A DNA stretch of 35,853 bases, from assembly GCA_037132075.1 (NCBI GenBank), contig JBAXPV010000039.1:1-35853 (forward strand), read 5' to 3'. This document shows positions 1 to 7,767 of the stretch, one piece after another. The translations under genes were made by a program, and so were the position numbers. Position 1 is the first letter of the stretch. Each line of letters opens with the position of its first letter. The stretch comes from JBAXPV01 sp037132075 (GTDB lineage Bacteria; Bacteroidota; Bacteroidia; Bacteroidales; CAIXZF01). The notes beneath the pieces were generated by a model. It saw only the letters and a list, made by a program, of their open reading frames with translations, was not told the origin of the DNA and ran no database searches.

Positions 1-468
1 CCGGAGTAGGAGGAGTAATGTCCTGAGTTACGGTAATAGCCGAAGTAGCAGTACAGCCATTGGCAGCAGTGACAGTTACGACGAAGGTTCCGGCAGCAGT
101 GAAGCTGTTCGCTGCCGTTGCCGGCGTTGCTCCGCCAGACCACGCATATCCTGTTCCACCTGATGCCGTGACTGTAATTGTCGGAGTCGTGCAGGTGATT
201 ATCGTTGTAGCTCCAACTGTATTATTTGTAATGACCGGAGTAGGAGGAGTAATGTCCTGAGTTACGGTAATAGCCGAAGTAGCAGTACAGCCATTGGCAG
301 CAGTGACAGTTACGACGAAGGTTCCGGCAGCAGTGAAGCTGTTCGTATCCGTTGCCGGTGTTGATCCGCCAGACCACGCATATCCTGTTCCTCCCGATGC
401 AGTGACACTAATGGTCGGCGTAGTGCAGGTTATTATTGTAGTGCCAGAATTATTGGTAATTAATGGAG
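1..468 (-). repeat. Two tandem 234-bp coding repeats
   Basis: Positions 1-234 and 235-468 are direct repeats at an offset of 234 bp. The first 111 bp of each copy (1-111 and 235-345) are identical; divergence starts after that. Each full unit encodes 78 residues. The N-terminal unit is two residues shorter near its start (NNSGTTII against NNTVGATTII). Confidence 0.92.
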
Positions 469-826
469 TTGGAGACAAGCTAATAGTAACTGAGTTTGTT
501 GAACCAACCTCCCCATCTCCATTATCTGCAGTTGCTGTAATAATATCTCCAGAAATAAAGTTAGGACTAACTATGATATTCCAAGTGTCTGTTGCTGTAG
601 CAGTTCCAATCAAAGTTGAACCATTTGCATAAATCCGAATGAATACGGCCGATGATTCGCAAGTTCCACTTATCGCATTGGTTCCTGAGCAGATAGTAAG
701 TGTTGTGATCGTTGGTGCAGCTGCTGTTCCCTGCCCATAACCATATCCCCACCCAAATACCCCAATCATCAGAATTGCCGTAAAAACAATAAATTTCGGA
801 AACGGGCGTAAAGCTTTTGGTTCCAT
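1..826 (-). CDS. Secreted repeat protein (adhesin-like), C-terminus outside window
   Basis: The reading frame opens at an ATG at 826 and stays open to the window edge (275 complete codons), so this is only the N-terminal part. Residues about 9-28 form a hydrophobic signal-peptide-like segment. Residues about 30-110 look like a beta-rich domain with two cysteines (TICSGTN, SGTCESS). Tandem units of about 78 residues follow, each with a conserved ITCTTPTI, SGGTGYAWSGG, SFTAAGTFVVTVT and NGCTATSAITVTQD. This pattern is common in Bacteroidota Ig-like/PKD-type surface proteins that usually end in a T9SS or gliding-motility domain; the end is not visible here. Small ORFs on the other strand are shadows of this gene. 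The ligand or role is unknown. Confidence is high for the frame, moderate for the adhesin label. Confidence 0.8.
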   Translation of the reverse strand, partial: MEPKALRPFPKFIVFTAILMIGVFGWGYGYGQGTAAAPTITTLTICSGTNAISGTCESSAVFIRIYANGSTLIGTATATDTWNIIVSPNFISGDIITATADNGDGEVGSTNSVTISLSPTPLITNNSGTTIITCTTPTISVTASGGTGYAWSGGSTPATDTNSFTAAGTFVVTVTAANGCTATSAITVTQDITPPTPVITNNTVGATTIITCTTPTITVTASGGTGYAWSGGATPATAANSFTAAGTFVVTVTAANGCTATSAITVTQDITPPTP

Positions 827-1372
827 AACATGATAATTTTAATGGTTTATAATATATTTCTTTTTAAATATCGCTGGTTGTAAACAATTGTAAATGAATT
901 AATAAGAGCGGGTTGTAACATCATAAAATATATGATCACGACGAAAAAATAATCCGTCGTGCAGTCTGTAAAATGGGAGAATGAAATTGTCCTTAATGTC
1001 AATTCTCTGTTCAAATGTTTTGTCTTTAATTTAATGATTCTATTGCCTGTGGAAGCAGACGACTTATATAATGTTGTATTCCATTAAAACTTAAATACAA
1101 TTACATCCCTCCGGGGATTAGAGGGGATACCCTACATTCAAAAGTCGTGCCGTGATATGTAAGTGTCATTATATCAGAGCGATAACAACACAGCGCTTGT
1201 TGATAAATTTGTTAATAACTGCCCGAATTCGTACGCTTACATTGTTCCTGTTTCATTTAAATAGCGTAAAAGGCTGATATTGAATCGTAAAATCTAAATA
1301 AGTCTTTTTGTTCGAAACCGGACAATGGGACGAAACTGGAAACGGTTTTTTCTTTCGTACCAACGAATATTT
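827..1372. other. Gene-free AT-rich region upstream of the adhesin
   Basis: No convincing ORF is present. It holds one sigma-54-like promoter candidate on the minus strand (1137-1152) and, just upstream of it, an inverted repeat TGATAT-N12-ATATCA at 1153-1176. The rest would be a leader of about 300 nt for the adhesin if that promoter is used. I see no clear TAnnTTTG promoter next to the adhesin start. Confidence 0.5.
1137..1152 (-). promoter_or_regulatory. Candidate sigma-54 promoter (adhesin leader)
   Basis: The minus strand reads CGGCACG-ACTT-TTGAA, against the sigma-54 consensus TGGCACG-N4-TTGCW. The spacing of exactly 10 nt between the GG and the -12 G is correct. Two positions deviate: T to C at the first base and C to A after the -12 G. 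Transcription would start near 1127 and run toward the adhesin at 826. It lies just downstream of a sigma-54 activator gene. Confidence 0.35.
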
Positions 1373-1690
1373 TCACCATTGCTCGATCTCACTCAAATAC
1401 ATACCTCTCCCAAGGTAGCTATATTCTTCTCCCTCATTGTTTTTGTGATTGATAATCACTTGAAGATCCGGGTAATTGCAGGAGATTTTTAACATAATGT
1501 CACGGAAGTGCTGACTGAGCTCCCGGCGGTATAAAATGATCAGCTGATAGTCCCCTGTGGCAAGCGTAGGCATGGCATTGGCGATACCACATACCTCAGT
1601 ATAAACAAAGGGTTCCTCAAATTCCGGAAACCAGATACTACGATTCTGAAAATTCTCAATTCCAGGACAGTCAATTACCAAGATGTTCAT
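1373..1690 (-). CDS. Small degenerate receiver-like protein
   Basis: I do not recognise a named family. The 105-residue product starts MNILVID, like the first strand of a response-regulator receiver, but the acidic pair is D-C instead of D-D. A second segment, DYQLIILYRRELSQHF, resembles the strand that normally carries the phospho-accepting Asp, here with Tyr. The ATG at 1690 is preferred over the one at 1699 because the upstream promoter candidate would leave almost no leader for 1699. The gene lies 147 bp downstream of the sigma-54 response regulator on the same strand. It may be a phosphorylation-independent pseudo-receiver; this is inference from pattern alone. A non-receiver alpha/beta protein is the alternative. 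Confidence 0.55.
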   Translation of the reverse strand: MNILVIDCPGIENFQNRSIWFPEFEEPFVYTEVCGIANAMPTLATGDYQLIILYRRELSQHFRDIMLKISCNYPDLQVIINHKNNEGEEYSYLGRGMYLSEIEQW

Positions 1691-1713
1691 CTGAGGCATA
1701 GTAATTCAGCCCT

Positions 1714-1729
1714 AACAAAGGAAGTGCCA
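1714..1729 (-). promoter_or_regulatory. Candidate sigma-54 promoter for the receiver-like gene
   Basis: The minus strand reads TGGCAC-TTCCT-TTGTT, matching the sigma-54 pattern TGGCAC-N5-TTGCW except C to T after the -12 G. GG-to-G spacing is canonical. The predicted start near 1704 leaves about 14 nt to the ATG at 1690. The same stretch can also be read as a weak Bacteroidota sigma promoter (TTG at 1743-1745, 19-nt spacer, TTCCTTTG at 1716-1723), so the assignment is not unique. Confidence 0.45.
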
Positions 1730-1810
1730 AAATTGCAGTTGTCAATAAATCAGTGATATAGAAAAATGACTTGAAGCAATTTGTCCGATTTAGTACACCA
1801 TAGCCCGTCT

Positions 1811-1850
1811 TTCATAACCCATCACCATCATCACCCCATCACCCCATCAC
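1811..1850. repeat. CATCACCC simple repeat
   Basis: Low-complexity stretch of CATCAC / CATCACCCC units, reading GTGATGGGGTGATG on the minus strand. It begins at the stop codon of the response regulator gene. The same kind of tract occurs at 10190-10247, also at the stop codon of a minus-strand gene. Confidence 0.75.
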
Positions 1851-3217
1851 TTCATCCCAAACTTCTCCATCCTTCGCTCCAACGACTGTCGCGTAATTCC
1901 CAGGAGCTCTGCCGTATGTGTTTTGTTGTTTTTTGCACGCTGCAGGGCCTCCGTGATGGAATCTTTCTCAAGCGCATCCAGGTTTAGTGAATGTGCAGCG
2001 GATGCTTTTGCTGCAGTGGCAATCCCATGTCCGGGGATCGAAAGGTCTTTTAATTTGATTCGCCGCCCATCACTCAGGATAAAGGCTCGTTCAATCATAT
2101 TTTTCAACTCTCTGATATTCCCGGGGAAATAATATTGCATCAGGGCTTCAATGGCAGAAATCTCAATAGCCTTAATCTGGCAAACCATCTTATGATTGAA
2201 ATGCTCGATGAAATGATCTACCAGCAGCGGAATATCTTCACGCCTTTCCCGGAGTGGGGGAAGGAAAATTTTGAAAGTAGCAAAACGATGATAAAGGTCG
2301 GTCCGGAAACGACCCTCAGCAATCATATGCTCCAGGTTTTGATTGGTCGCTGTTATAATCCTCAGGTTTAACATGATCTCTTTGTGAGAGCCAAGTTTGA
2401 TGATGCTCTTTTGGTCAAGTACCCGTAGAAGTTTGCTTTGCAGCTGCATTGGCAAGCCACTGATTTCATCCAGGAAGAGCGTCCCTTTGTTAGAGATTTC
2501 GAACCAGCCCGGTAACGTCTCTTGGGCTCCCGTGAAAGCTCCTTTCTGATATCCAAAAAATTCGCTTTCAAACAGGGTATCCGGCACTGCTGCACAGTTT
2601 ACTGAATGGAAATATTGCCCTTTCCGTTTACTCATTCCATGAATACCACGGGCAACCAACTCTTTGCCAGTTCCGCTTTCACCAAAGATAAGGACACTTG
2701 TGTCATCAGAAATACTGACCTTTTTCATCTGCTCCAGGACAGTTCGGATAGCTTCGCTCTTCCCAACAATCTGGGTTCCGATAAAATTGCTCAGATCCGC
2801 ACTCAGAGCGGCGATCCCTTTTTCAGCATCAAGCAGACGTTTTGCGATCTCTGAATATTTCCGAGAGCGTTCTATAGCATGTTCAATGTCTAAGCTGCTG
2901 AATGGCTTGGTGATAAAATCAGTGGCACCTGCTCTTAAAGCCGCAACAGAATGCTCAAGATCGGCATGACCGGTAACCACGATAACATCCATATAGGCAA
3001 GGTCTGATTTTATCTTTTGCAGTAATTCCAGGCCATCCATTTCAGGCATACTCAGGTCGAGTAGTAAGAGGTCAAAGCTTTGCGTTTTAAGTAGCTCAAG
3101 TGCCTCTGTCGGCTTTGAGGCCGTTTGTAACCGATGCCCACGAATACTTAATAATTCTGACAAACCTTCCCGGTATGCAGCCTCATCATCCAACACAAGC
3201 ACAGATAGCTTATTCAT
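1847..3217 (-). CDS. NtrC-family sigma-54-dependent response regulator
   Basis: A 456-residue activator with the full three-domain layout. The receiver domain (about 4-118) has the acidic pair D10-D11, phospho-acceptor D54 in LLLLDLSMPEMDG, and the conserved Lys in ITKPF. The AAA+ sigma-54 interaction domain (about 145-385) has Walker A GESGTGKE, the GAFTGA loop that contacts sigma-54, and Walker B GTLFLDEI. The C-terminal Fis-type helix-turn-helix ends with TAELLGITRQSLERRMEKFG. All catalytic motifs look intact. Its ATG overlaps the end of the upstream kinase gene by 8 bp, so the two are translationally coupled partners. Two sigma-54-like sites lie within 750 bp downstream, which suggests local targets. 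The signal sensed is unknown. Confidence 0.95.
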   Translation of the reverse strand: MNKLSVLVLDDEAAYREGLSELLSIRGHRLQTASKPTEALELLKTQSFDLLLLDLSMPEMDGLELLQKIKSDLAYMDVIVVTGHADLEHSVAALRAGATDFITKPFSSLDIEHAIERSRKYSEIAKRLLDAEKGIAALSADLSNFIGTQIVGKSEAIRTVLEQMKKVSISDDTSVLIFGESGTGKELVARGIHGMSKRKGQYFHSVNCAAVPDTLFESEFFGYQKGAFTGAQETLPGWFEISNKGTLFLDEISGLPMQLQSKLLRVLDQKSIIKLGSHKEIMLNLRIITATNQNLEHMIAEGRFRTDLYHRFATFKIFLPPLRERREDIPLLVDHFIEHFNHKMVCQIKAIEISAIEALMQYYFPGNIRELKNMIERAFILSDGRRIKLKDLSIPGHGIATAAKASAAHSLNLDALEKDSITEALQRAKNNKTHTAELLGITRQSLERRMEKFGMK

Positions 3218-5192
3218 AGATCATTGCCTTGGGCCTGTTTAATTTTGTTCTTTTGTTACATGGCAACCATGCTTTTGCAAGCGTATATTCACTTGGGTTG
3301 CTCTCAAATACAATATTCCCTTTCATTTCTTTCATCAAACCGTAACAAATAGAAAGTCCCAGTCCTGTTCCCTCGTCCTCATTTTTAGTAGTGAAGAATG
3401 GATCAAAGAGATGTTTTAGGTGTTTCTTGGGGATCCCTATTCCGTTGTCATTAACTTCCAGGCTGACACCTTCGCGCTCCAGACGCGTATAAATCCTTAT
3501 AGTTTTACGATAGTCAGCAGAAGAATAATATATGGCTTTTTCTTCAACAGCATGGCGGGCGTTTGATAGCAGGTTCAGTAACACTTGTTCCATGTGGACC
3601 TTTTTTCCTTGGACCAGCGGCAGCTTACTCCCAAGCTCGACAACCAACTCAACTTTATGATTGCGATATTGAGACTGAATAATGGAGAGAGTTTCCTCGA
3701 CAAGGGTATTCATATCAAAATCTTCAATAATTCCGATCTTTTGATCACGCGAGAAGATACGCATATGCTCAGTAATGGACCGAATCTTGTGAATAGACCT
3801 CATTATTGTATCAAGTTTGTGTTCAATGAATTCGGCATCGGCTTTACCAAGGCGATAGGTGGCACGAAGGCTTTCAAGTGAAATAAGAATGATTCCTAGT
3901 GGTCCGTTGATTTCATGAGAAATGCTCGCAGCCATTTCTCCAAGAGATTCCAGTTTTGATTTTTGAATGAGTTTGCTTTGTTGCTGCTGAAATTTCCTGA
4001 TTTCGCGACGAACACGTGCCTCAAGGTTCTTATTTAATTTTTCCAGGGTTTGTTCGCTCTTTTCAAGTGCTTTGATTGCATTCTTACGCTCAGTTATGTC
4101 TCGTGAAAGCGTATGAATTGAAATAACTTTGCCTTCTTTATTGACAACAGGTTCCATGCGTGCCTCTAGCCATACTTCATGACCTTTGAAATTATAATGG
4201 CTTTCCGTGACAATCCCTTTTCCGCTTTCAGCTATGGTCTTAAGGTTATTCAACATTCGGCCAAGATCATTCGGACCTACGACTTTGCTGATGTTTTCCC
4301 CATCAAGATCTGTAGGGCTGAACCCAATAGACTTTGCTGCATAGTTATTAATATAAAGGATTTTCCCATCTGTCGATAAATGGATGATGTAGTCATTGGC
4401 ATATTCCGCCAGGAGTTTGAATTTTTCCTCATTTTGACGCGCAGTTTGATGCGCCCGCATCAATTCGTTTTCAGTCTTCTTAAGTTGAGAGATGTCAATG
4501 AAATATCCCCCGACAAGGGTTTCTCCGTTTCCCTTTTGAAGCGGGAATTTACATCGCATATAATAATGCCCGTTAACCAGGCCTTCTACTTCAAGGAGTT
4601 TTCCCGTATTCACCACGGTATTGTCTTCTTCCGAAAGCTGTGTTGCAATCCCGGGTTCCCAGATCTCAGAAGTATTATTACCAGTAACTTTTTTCTGCCC
4701 GGCCCCGGTAACAGCGTTGAAGTTTTTACTCACATATAGGTAATTTCCATGACTATCCTTTATGAAGAAATTGATCGGACAATTATTGAAGAAATCATTA
4801 AATATTTCACGGGTAACATGAAACGGTGAATCACCAAAATTCTGTGACGTTATTTGATCCTTGCTCTTGAGTACACAGAGAATTTTCTTTGTTTTCCCTG
4901 AATGTCCTTCATAAGGTGACGACTCTGAAATATAGATTTGGCTATTTCCTGTGCTATTATAAATTGTGATATCGCTTAGCAGAACATCACCATTAATAAA
5001 GGTGTTATTAAAGATTTTGCAGAAATCCTTAACATTGTTTTGCTTGAAGAAAAAACTGAGTTTCTGTGGTATTCCTTTGTTGTTCGATGCAGGCATGTTA
5101 AGCCTGTAAAATGCATCATTACAGTCAATAACGAGCATGTCTTCATCTAAAATGAAGGCAGGGTAATTAACATAATGCAGCAGATTCATCAT
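3210..5192 (-). CDS. PAS-domain sensor histidine kinase
   Basis: A 660-residue soluble kinase with no obvious membrane segment, so a cytosolic stimulus is likely. Three PAS-like domains can be read: about 1-115 (YPAFILDEDMLVIDCNDAF), about 125-240 (FFIKDSHGNYLYVSKNF) and about 250-370 (YIIHLSTDGKILYINNYAA, with the PAC tail LSRDITERKNA). A coiled segment follows at about 372-410. The HisKA phospho-His lies in ASISHEINGPLGI, and the HATPase has N box NLLSNARHAVEE, G1 DNGIGIPKKHL and G2 EGTGLGLSICYGLM. It overlaps the sigma-54 regulator by 8 bp and is its presumed phosphodonor. The start may be the ATG at 5192 or the adjacent one at 5189. Confidence 0.94.
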   Translation of the reverse strand: MMNLLHYVNYPAFILDEDMLVIDCNDAFYRLNMPASNNKGIPQKLSFFFKQNNVKDFCKIFNNTFINGDVLLSDITIYNSTGNSQIYISESSPYEGHSGKTKKILCVLKSKDQITSQNFGDSPFHVTREIFNDFFNNCPINFFIKDSHGNYLYVSKNFNAVTGAGQKKVTGNNTSEIWEPGIATQLSEEDNTVVNTGKLLEVEGLVNGHYYMRCKFPLQKGNGETLVGGYFIDISQLKKTENELMRAHQTARQNEEKFKLLAEYANDYIIHLSTDGKILYINNYAAKSIGFSPTDLDGENISKVVGPNDLGRMLNNLKTIAESGKGIVTESHYNFKGHEVWLEARMEPVVNKEGKVISIHTLSRDITERKNAIKALEKSEQTLEKLNKNLEARVRREIRKFQQQQSKLIQKSKLESLGEMAASISHEINGPLGIILISLESLRATYRLGKADAEFIEHKLDTIMRSIHKIRSITEHMRIFSRDQKIGIIEDFDMNTLVEETLSIIQSQYRNHKVELVVELGSKLPLVQGKKVHMEQVLLNLLSNARHAVEEKAIYYSSADYRKTIRIYTRLEREGVSLEVNDNGIGIPKKHLKHLFDPFFTTKNEDEGTGLGLSICYGLMKEMKGNIVFESNPSEYTLAKAWLPCNKRTKLNRPKAMIYE

Positions 5193-5231
5193 AATACTTG
5201 AATGAAAAAGCGCTGATGCGTAAATTCAAAT

Positions 5232-5263
5232 CAAATATATAACATAAAAAACGAATATAACAA
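5232..5263 (-). promoter_or_regulatory. Bacteroidota-type promoter of the kinase/regulator operon
   Basis: The minus strand shows TTG (5261-5263), a 21-nt spacer, and TATATTTG (5232-5239), a full match to TAnnTTTG. Transcription would start near 5225, about 33 nt before the kinase ATG. Confidence 0.5.
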
Positions 5264-5305
5264 TTTATGCTTATTAATTAACCTTAAATTGTTTCAGAAC
5301 AATGC

Positions 5306-6850
5306 TTATTTAGCGAACGCTACAGCCCGTGTCTCGCGGATTACAGTGATCTTGATCTGACCCGGGTAGGTCATCTCATCCTGTATCTTTTTAGAGAGAT
5401 CAAGGGAGAGCTGCGTAGCTTCAACATCATTGATTTTTTCGGCACCAACGATGACTCTGAGTTCACGTCCTGCCTGGATGGCATAGGTCTTCATAACTCC
5501 CGGGTAAGCCATAGCTATTTCTTCAAGTTTCTGAAGTCTTTTAATATAAGCCTCTACAACCTCGCGGCGGGCACCTGGGCGAGCACCACTGATCGCATCA
5601 CAAACCTGCACAATAGGCGCGTATAATGACTCCATTTCGATGTCGTCATGATGGGAGCCGATAGCATTGGCAACTTCAGGCCTTTCTTTGTATTTCTCGG
5701 CCATCTTCATGCCCAATAAGGCGTGTGGCAATTCCGGCTCATCGTCAGGCACCTTGCCTATATCGTGCAGTAGACCTGCACGTTTTGCAATCTTGGGATT
5801 CAATCCGAGCTCTGCAGCCATCGTAGCGCAAAGGTTGGCCACCTCCTTTGAGTGCATCAGCAAGTTTTGGCCATAAGAGGTCCTGTATTTCATCTTACCA
5901 ACAAGACGAACAAGGTCAATATGCATGCCATGAATGCCTAAATCAATGGTCGTACGTTTTCCCGCTTCAATGATCTCCTGTTCAACTTGTTTGGTCACTT
6001 TCGCGACCACTTCTTCAATTCTGGCAGGATGGATACGACCATCAGTCACCAGCTTATGCAACGACAAGCGTGCGATCTCACGACGTACCGGGTCAAAACC
6101 GGAAAGGATAATGGCATCAGGAGAGTCATCAATGATGATTTCAACGCCAGTCAGTGATTCCAAAGTTCGAATGTTTCTGCCTTCACGACCAATGATCCGT
6201 CCTTTTACCTCTTCACTTTCAATGTTAAAGACAGACACTGAGTTTTCTACTGCATGTTCTGTGGCTGTTCGCTGAATGGTCTCAACTACAATTTTACGAG
6301 CCTCCATATTTGCAGTCAGTTTGGCCTCTTCAACGATCTCATGGATCATCACCATGGCCTCAGAACGAGCTTCATCCTTAAGTGTGTCGGTAAGTTGGGC
6401 TTTGGCATCAGTGGCAGACAGACCGGCAATGGACTCAAGCTTCTCTACTTGATTACGAAAAGCTTTGTCAACTTCAGTTTGTTTCTTCGTAACAATGTCA
6501 AGCTGATTGTTCAGATTTTGCTTAATAACATCAAGATCTTTTTGCTGACGCTGGGCTTCTTCAAGCTTTTTGTTAAGTGCCTGTTCTTTTTGTTGAATGG
6601 CAACTTCACGCTTCTGAACTTGTAAGCTCCTGTTGTTTGTTTCCTGCTCATGTTCAGCCTTTAGCTGAAGGAATTTCTCCTTAGCCTGAAGTATTCTTTC
6701 TTTCTTCATGACTTCGGCCTTTTCTTCGGCTTCTTTCAGGATATGCTCGCTCTTGGCCAGCAATTGCTTTTTTAGCATCGATGTTGCCATCGCTATGCCA
6801 ACGCCTAGGCCAGCCAGAATGGCAATAATACAATAGAGTATGATAGACAT
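5306..6850 (-). CDS. rny: Ribonuclease Y
   Basis: Membrane-anchored endoribonuclease that starts mRNA decay. The 514-residue protein has one N-terminal membrane helix (about 3-22), a long Glu/Lys/Gln-rich coiled coil (about 25-190), a KH domain with GRIIGREGRNIRTLE, and an HD domain with GLLHDIGK as metal-binding motif. Length is normal for the family. The frame extends upstream to 6928, but ATG 6850 gives the canonical short N-terminus before the anchor, and the extra part overlaps the end of the 6S RNA candidate. A 7-bp inverted repeat touches the start codon. It follows zapA on the same strand, with the RNA gene between them. Confidence 0.96.
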   Translation of the reverse strand: MSIILYCIIAILAGLGVGIAMATSMLKKQLLAKSEHILKEAEEKAEVMKKERILQAKEKFLQLKAEHEQETNNRSLQVQKREVAIQQKEQALNKKLEEAQRQQKDLDVIKQNLNNQLDIVTKKQTEVDKAFRNQVEKLESIAGLSATDAKAQLTDTLKDEARSEAMVMIHEIVEEAKLTANMEARKIVVETIQRTATEHAVENSVSVFNIESEEVKGRIIGREGRNIRTLESLTGVEIIIDDSPDAIILSGFDPVRREIARLSLHKLVTDGRIHPARIEEVVAKVTKQVEQEIIEAGKRTTIDLGIHGMHIDLVRLVGKMKYRTSYGQNLLMHSKEVANLCATMAAELGLNPKIAKRAGLLHDIGKVPDDEPELPHALLGMKMAEKYKERPEVANAIGSHHDDIEMESLYAPIVQVCDAISGARPGARREVVEAYIKRLQKLEEIAMAYPGVMKTYAIQAGRELRVIVGAEKINDVEATQLSLDLSKKIQDEMTYPGQIKITVIRETRAVAFAK

Positions 6851-6869
6851 GGTTGTACATTTTACAACC
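6851..6869 (-). promoter_or_regulatory. Hairpin abutting the rny start codon
   Basis: Perfect inverted repeat GGTTGTA-N5-TACAACC directly next to the rny ATG. In the mRNA it would put the ribosome-binding zone in a 7-bp stem with a 5-nt loop. A role in translation control is possible but unproven. Confidence 0.45.
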
Positions 6870-6887
6870 ATCAGAGGTGTGGAAAAG

Positions 6888-6903
6888 AAAAAAAACCCGC
6901 GAT
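6888..6903 (-). terminator. U-tract end of the 6S RNA candidate
   Basis: The GCGGG end of the long closing stem is followed by eight T residues on the minus strand (6895 down to 6888). Its 5' partner CCCGC is at 7068-7072. Transcription into rny would need read-through or another promoter. Confidence 0.55.
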
Positions 6904-7075
6904 ACTCAGTAGGTTGAGTAAACCCCATTTGACATGGTTAGAGCCGCCTTGCAACGCAAAAGTCCACTGTCCCTAAAAAAGAGAACCCGAAGGTTGAGGC
7001 CTGTTTTTGCCGCATAGAGCTATGCCCTATTGATAAATATGTTGAGTTTACCAACAGTAGTGAATATGCGGGTTT
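6888..7075 (-). ncRNA. ssrS: 6S RNA candidate
   Basis: A 188-nt region between zapA and rny has no ORF but strong paired structure. The 5' end (CCCGCATATTCA) pairs with the 3' end (TGAGTATCGCGGG); further in, GTAAAC pairs with GTTTAC. Inner arms include GCATAGCTCTATGC and AACCTTCGGGTT. The result is a long rod-like hairpin with an interrupted middle, as expected of 6S RNA, which binds the RNA polymerase holoenzyme as a promoter mimic. The 3' stem is followed by eight U residues and so can serve as a terminator. Length (about 185 nt) and position next to zapA both match known 6S genes. Ends are approximate. Confidence 0.75.
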
Positions 7076-7109
7076 TTATCTTAAATATCTAAATAAAGAA
7101 CGTGTCGAA

Positions 7110-7403
7110 TCAATTGCCTGTATGCTGATCCAGTATTTTGTCTAACTCCTTAAGCCGGAGATTTATTGTTTGAATCTCATCTTTGTCACCCTGCACTTCT
7201 CCATTTAAAAAACTTGTCGTGAACTGCAAGGCCACCATTGTAATCAGATCTTGTTTGTCCTTAAACGAAAAACTGGCTGAATACTCCTTGATCTTCTGAT
7301 CAATAAGCCGGGCAGCTTTTTTAACGTTTTCTTCCTCCTTTTTTTCTACTGTCAGGTTATAATTCCTTCCAGCGATGTTGACTTTTATAGACGATTCACT
7401 CAT
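7110..7403 (-). CDS. zapA: Cell division protein ZapA
   Basis: A 97-residue FtsZ-ring stabiliser. The N-terminal half matches the ZapA fold: IKVNIAGRNYNLTV, then EEENVKKAARLIDQKI and the DLITMVALQFTTSFL helix. The C-terminal half is coiled coil (TINLRLKELDKILDQH). It works at midcell by cross-linking FtsZ filaments. It lies 15 bp after a coiled-coil gene and just before the 6S RNA candidate and rny. Confidence 0.92.
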   Translation of the reverse strand: MSESSIKVNIAGRNYNLTVEKKEEENVKKAARLIDQKIKEYSASFSFKDKQDLITMVALQFTTSFLNGEVQGDKDEIQTINLRLKELDKILDQHTGN

Positions 7404-7418
7404 CAGGCATATGATTCA

Positions 7419-7706
7419 TCAAGAATTTATTAATCCGATGCATTTGTCAATTTCCTTAATCATTTCATTGATTCTCCGTCTTGCATCCGAATTTTCTTTC
7501 CCTTTCTCCAATGATTTGGTGATTTTTAGTATGGTTATTTTATCTTCTAATTGTTTAATGTTTTGTTTTTGTTCAATGATAATGGCCTCTTTTTTGTTGA
7601 TAAGGTCCTGCATCTTTTTATGCTCCTTCTGTACTGTCGAACACTGGCTGATCAAGGCCTTAACTTTTTGCTGAATGCTGTCAATCAGCTCGTTACTCTC
7701 AGTCAT
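7419..7706 (-). CDS. Coiled-coil protein, ZapB-like by context
   Basis: A 95-residue, almost wholly alpha-helical protein rich in Lys, Glu and Gln, with heptad-like spacing through SIQQKVKALISQCSTVQKEH and IIIEQKQNIKQLEDKITIL. No enzyme motif is present. It is the first gene of the transcript that holds zapA, and the small coiled-coil plus ZapA pairing suggests a division-ring role like ZapB. Homology to ZapB itself cannot be shown by eye. Confidence 0.8.
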   Translation of the reverse strand: MTESNELIDSIQQKVKALISQCSTVQKEHKKMQDLINKKEAIIIEQKQNIKQLEDKITILKITKSLEKGKENSDARRRINEMIKEIDKCIGLINS

Positions 7707-7735
7707 AGCGGATTCAATTCAGATTTAGTCCTTGA

Positions 7736-7767
7736 CAAAGATAGCAAAGACACGATTGCTTTGCAAA
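7736..7767 (-). promoter_or_regulatory. Bacteroidota-type promoter of the zapB-like/zapA/6S/rny unit
   Basis: The minus strand shows TTTG (7764-7767), a 20-nt spacer and TATCTTTG (7736-7743), an exact fit to the TTTG / TAnnTTTG consensus. The start point near 7729 leaves about 23 nt before the ATG at 7706. Confidence 0.65.

Noticed and set aside
294..632. 112-residue ORF on the plus strand (and the similar one at 60-260)
   Set aside because: It is the antisense reading of the repeat adhesin, whose minus-strand frame has a signal peptide and well-formed Ig-like repeats.
1781..1987. His-rich 68-residue ORF, possible metal-binding peptide
   Set aside because: The His run comes from the CATCACC simple repeat, and the rest is antisense to the response regulator.
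6254..6625. 123-residue Leu/Phe-rich ORF opposite rny
   Set aside because: It is antisense to the coiled coil of RNase Y, which produces hydrophobic shadow frames.
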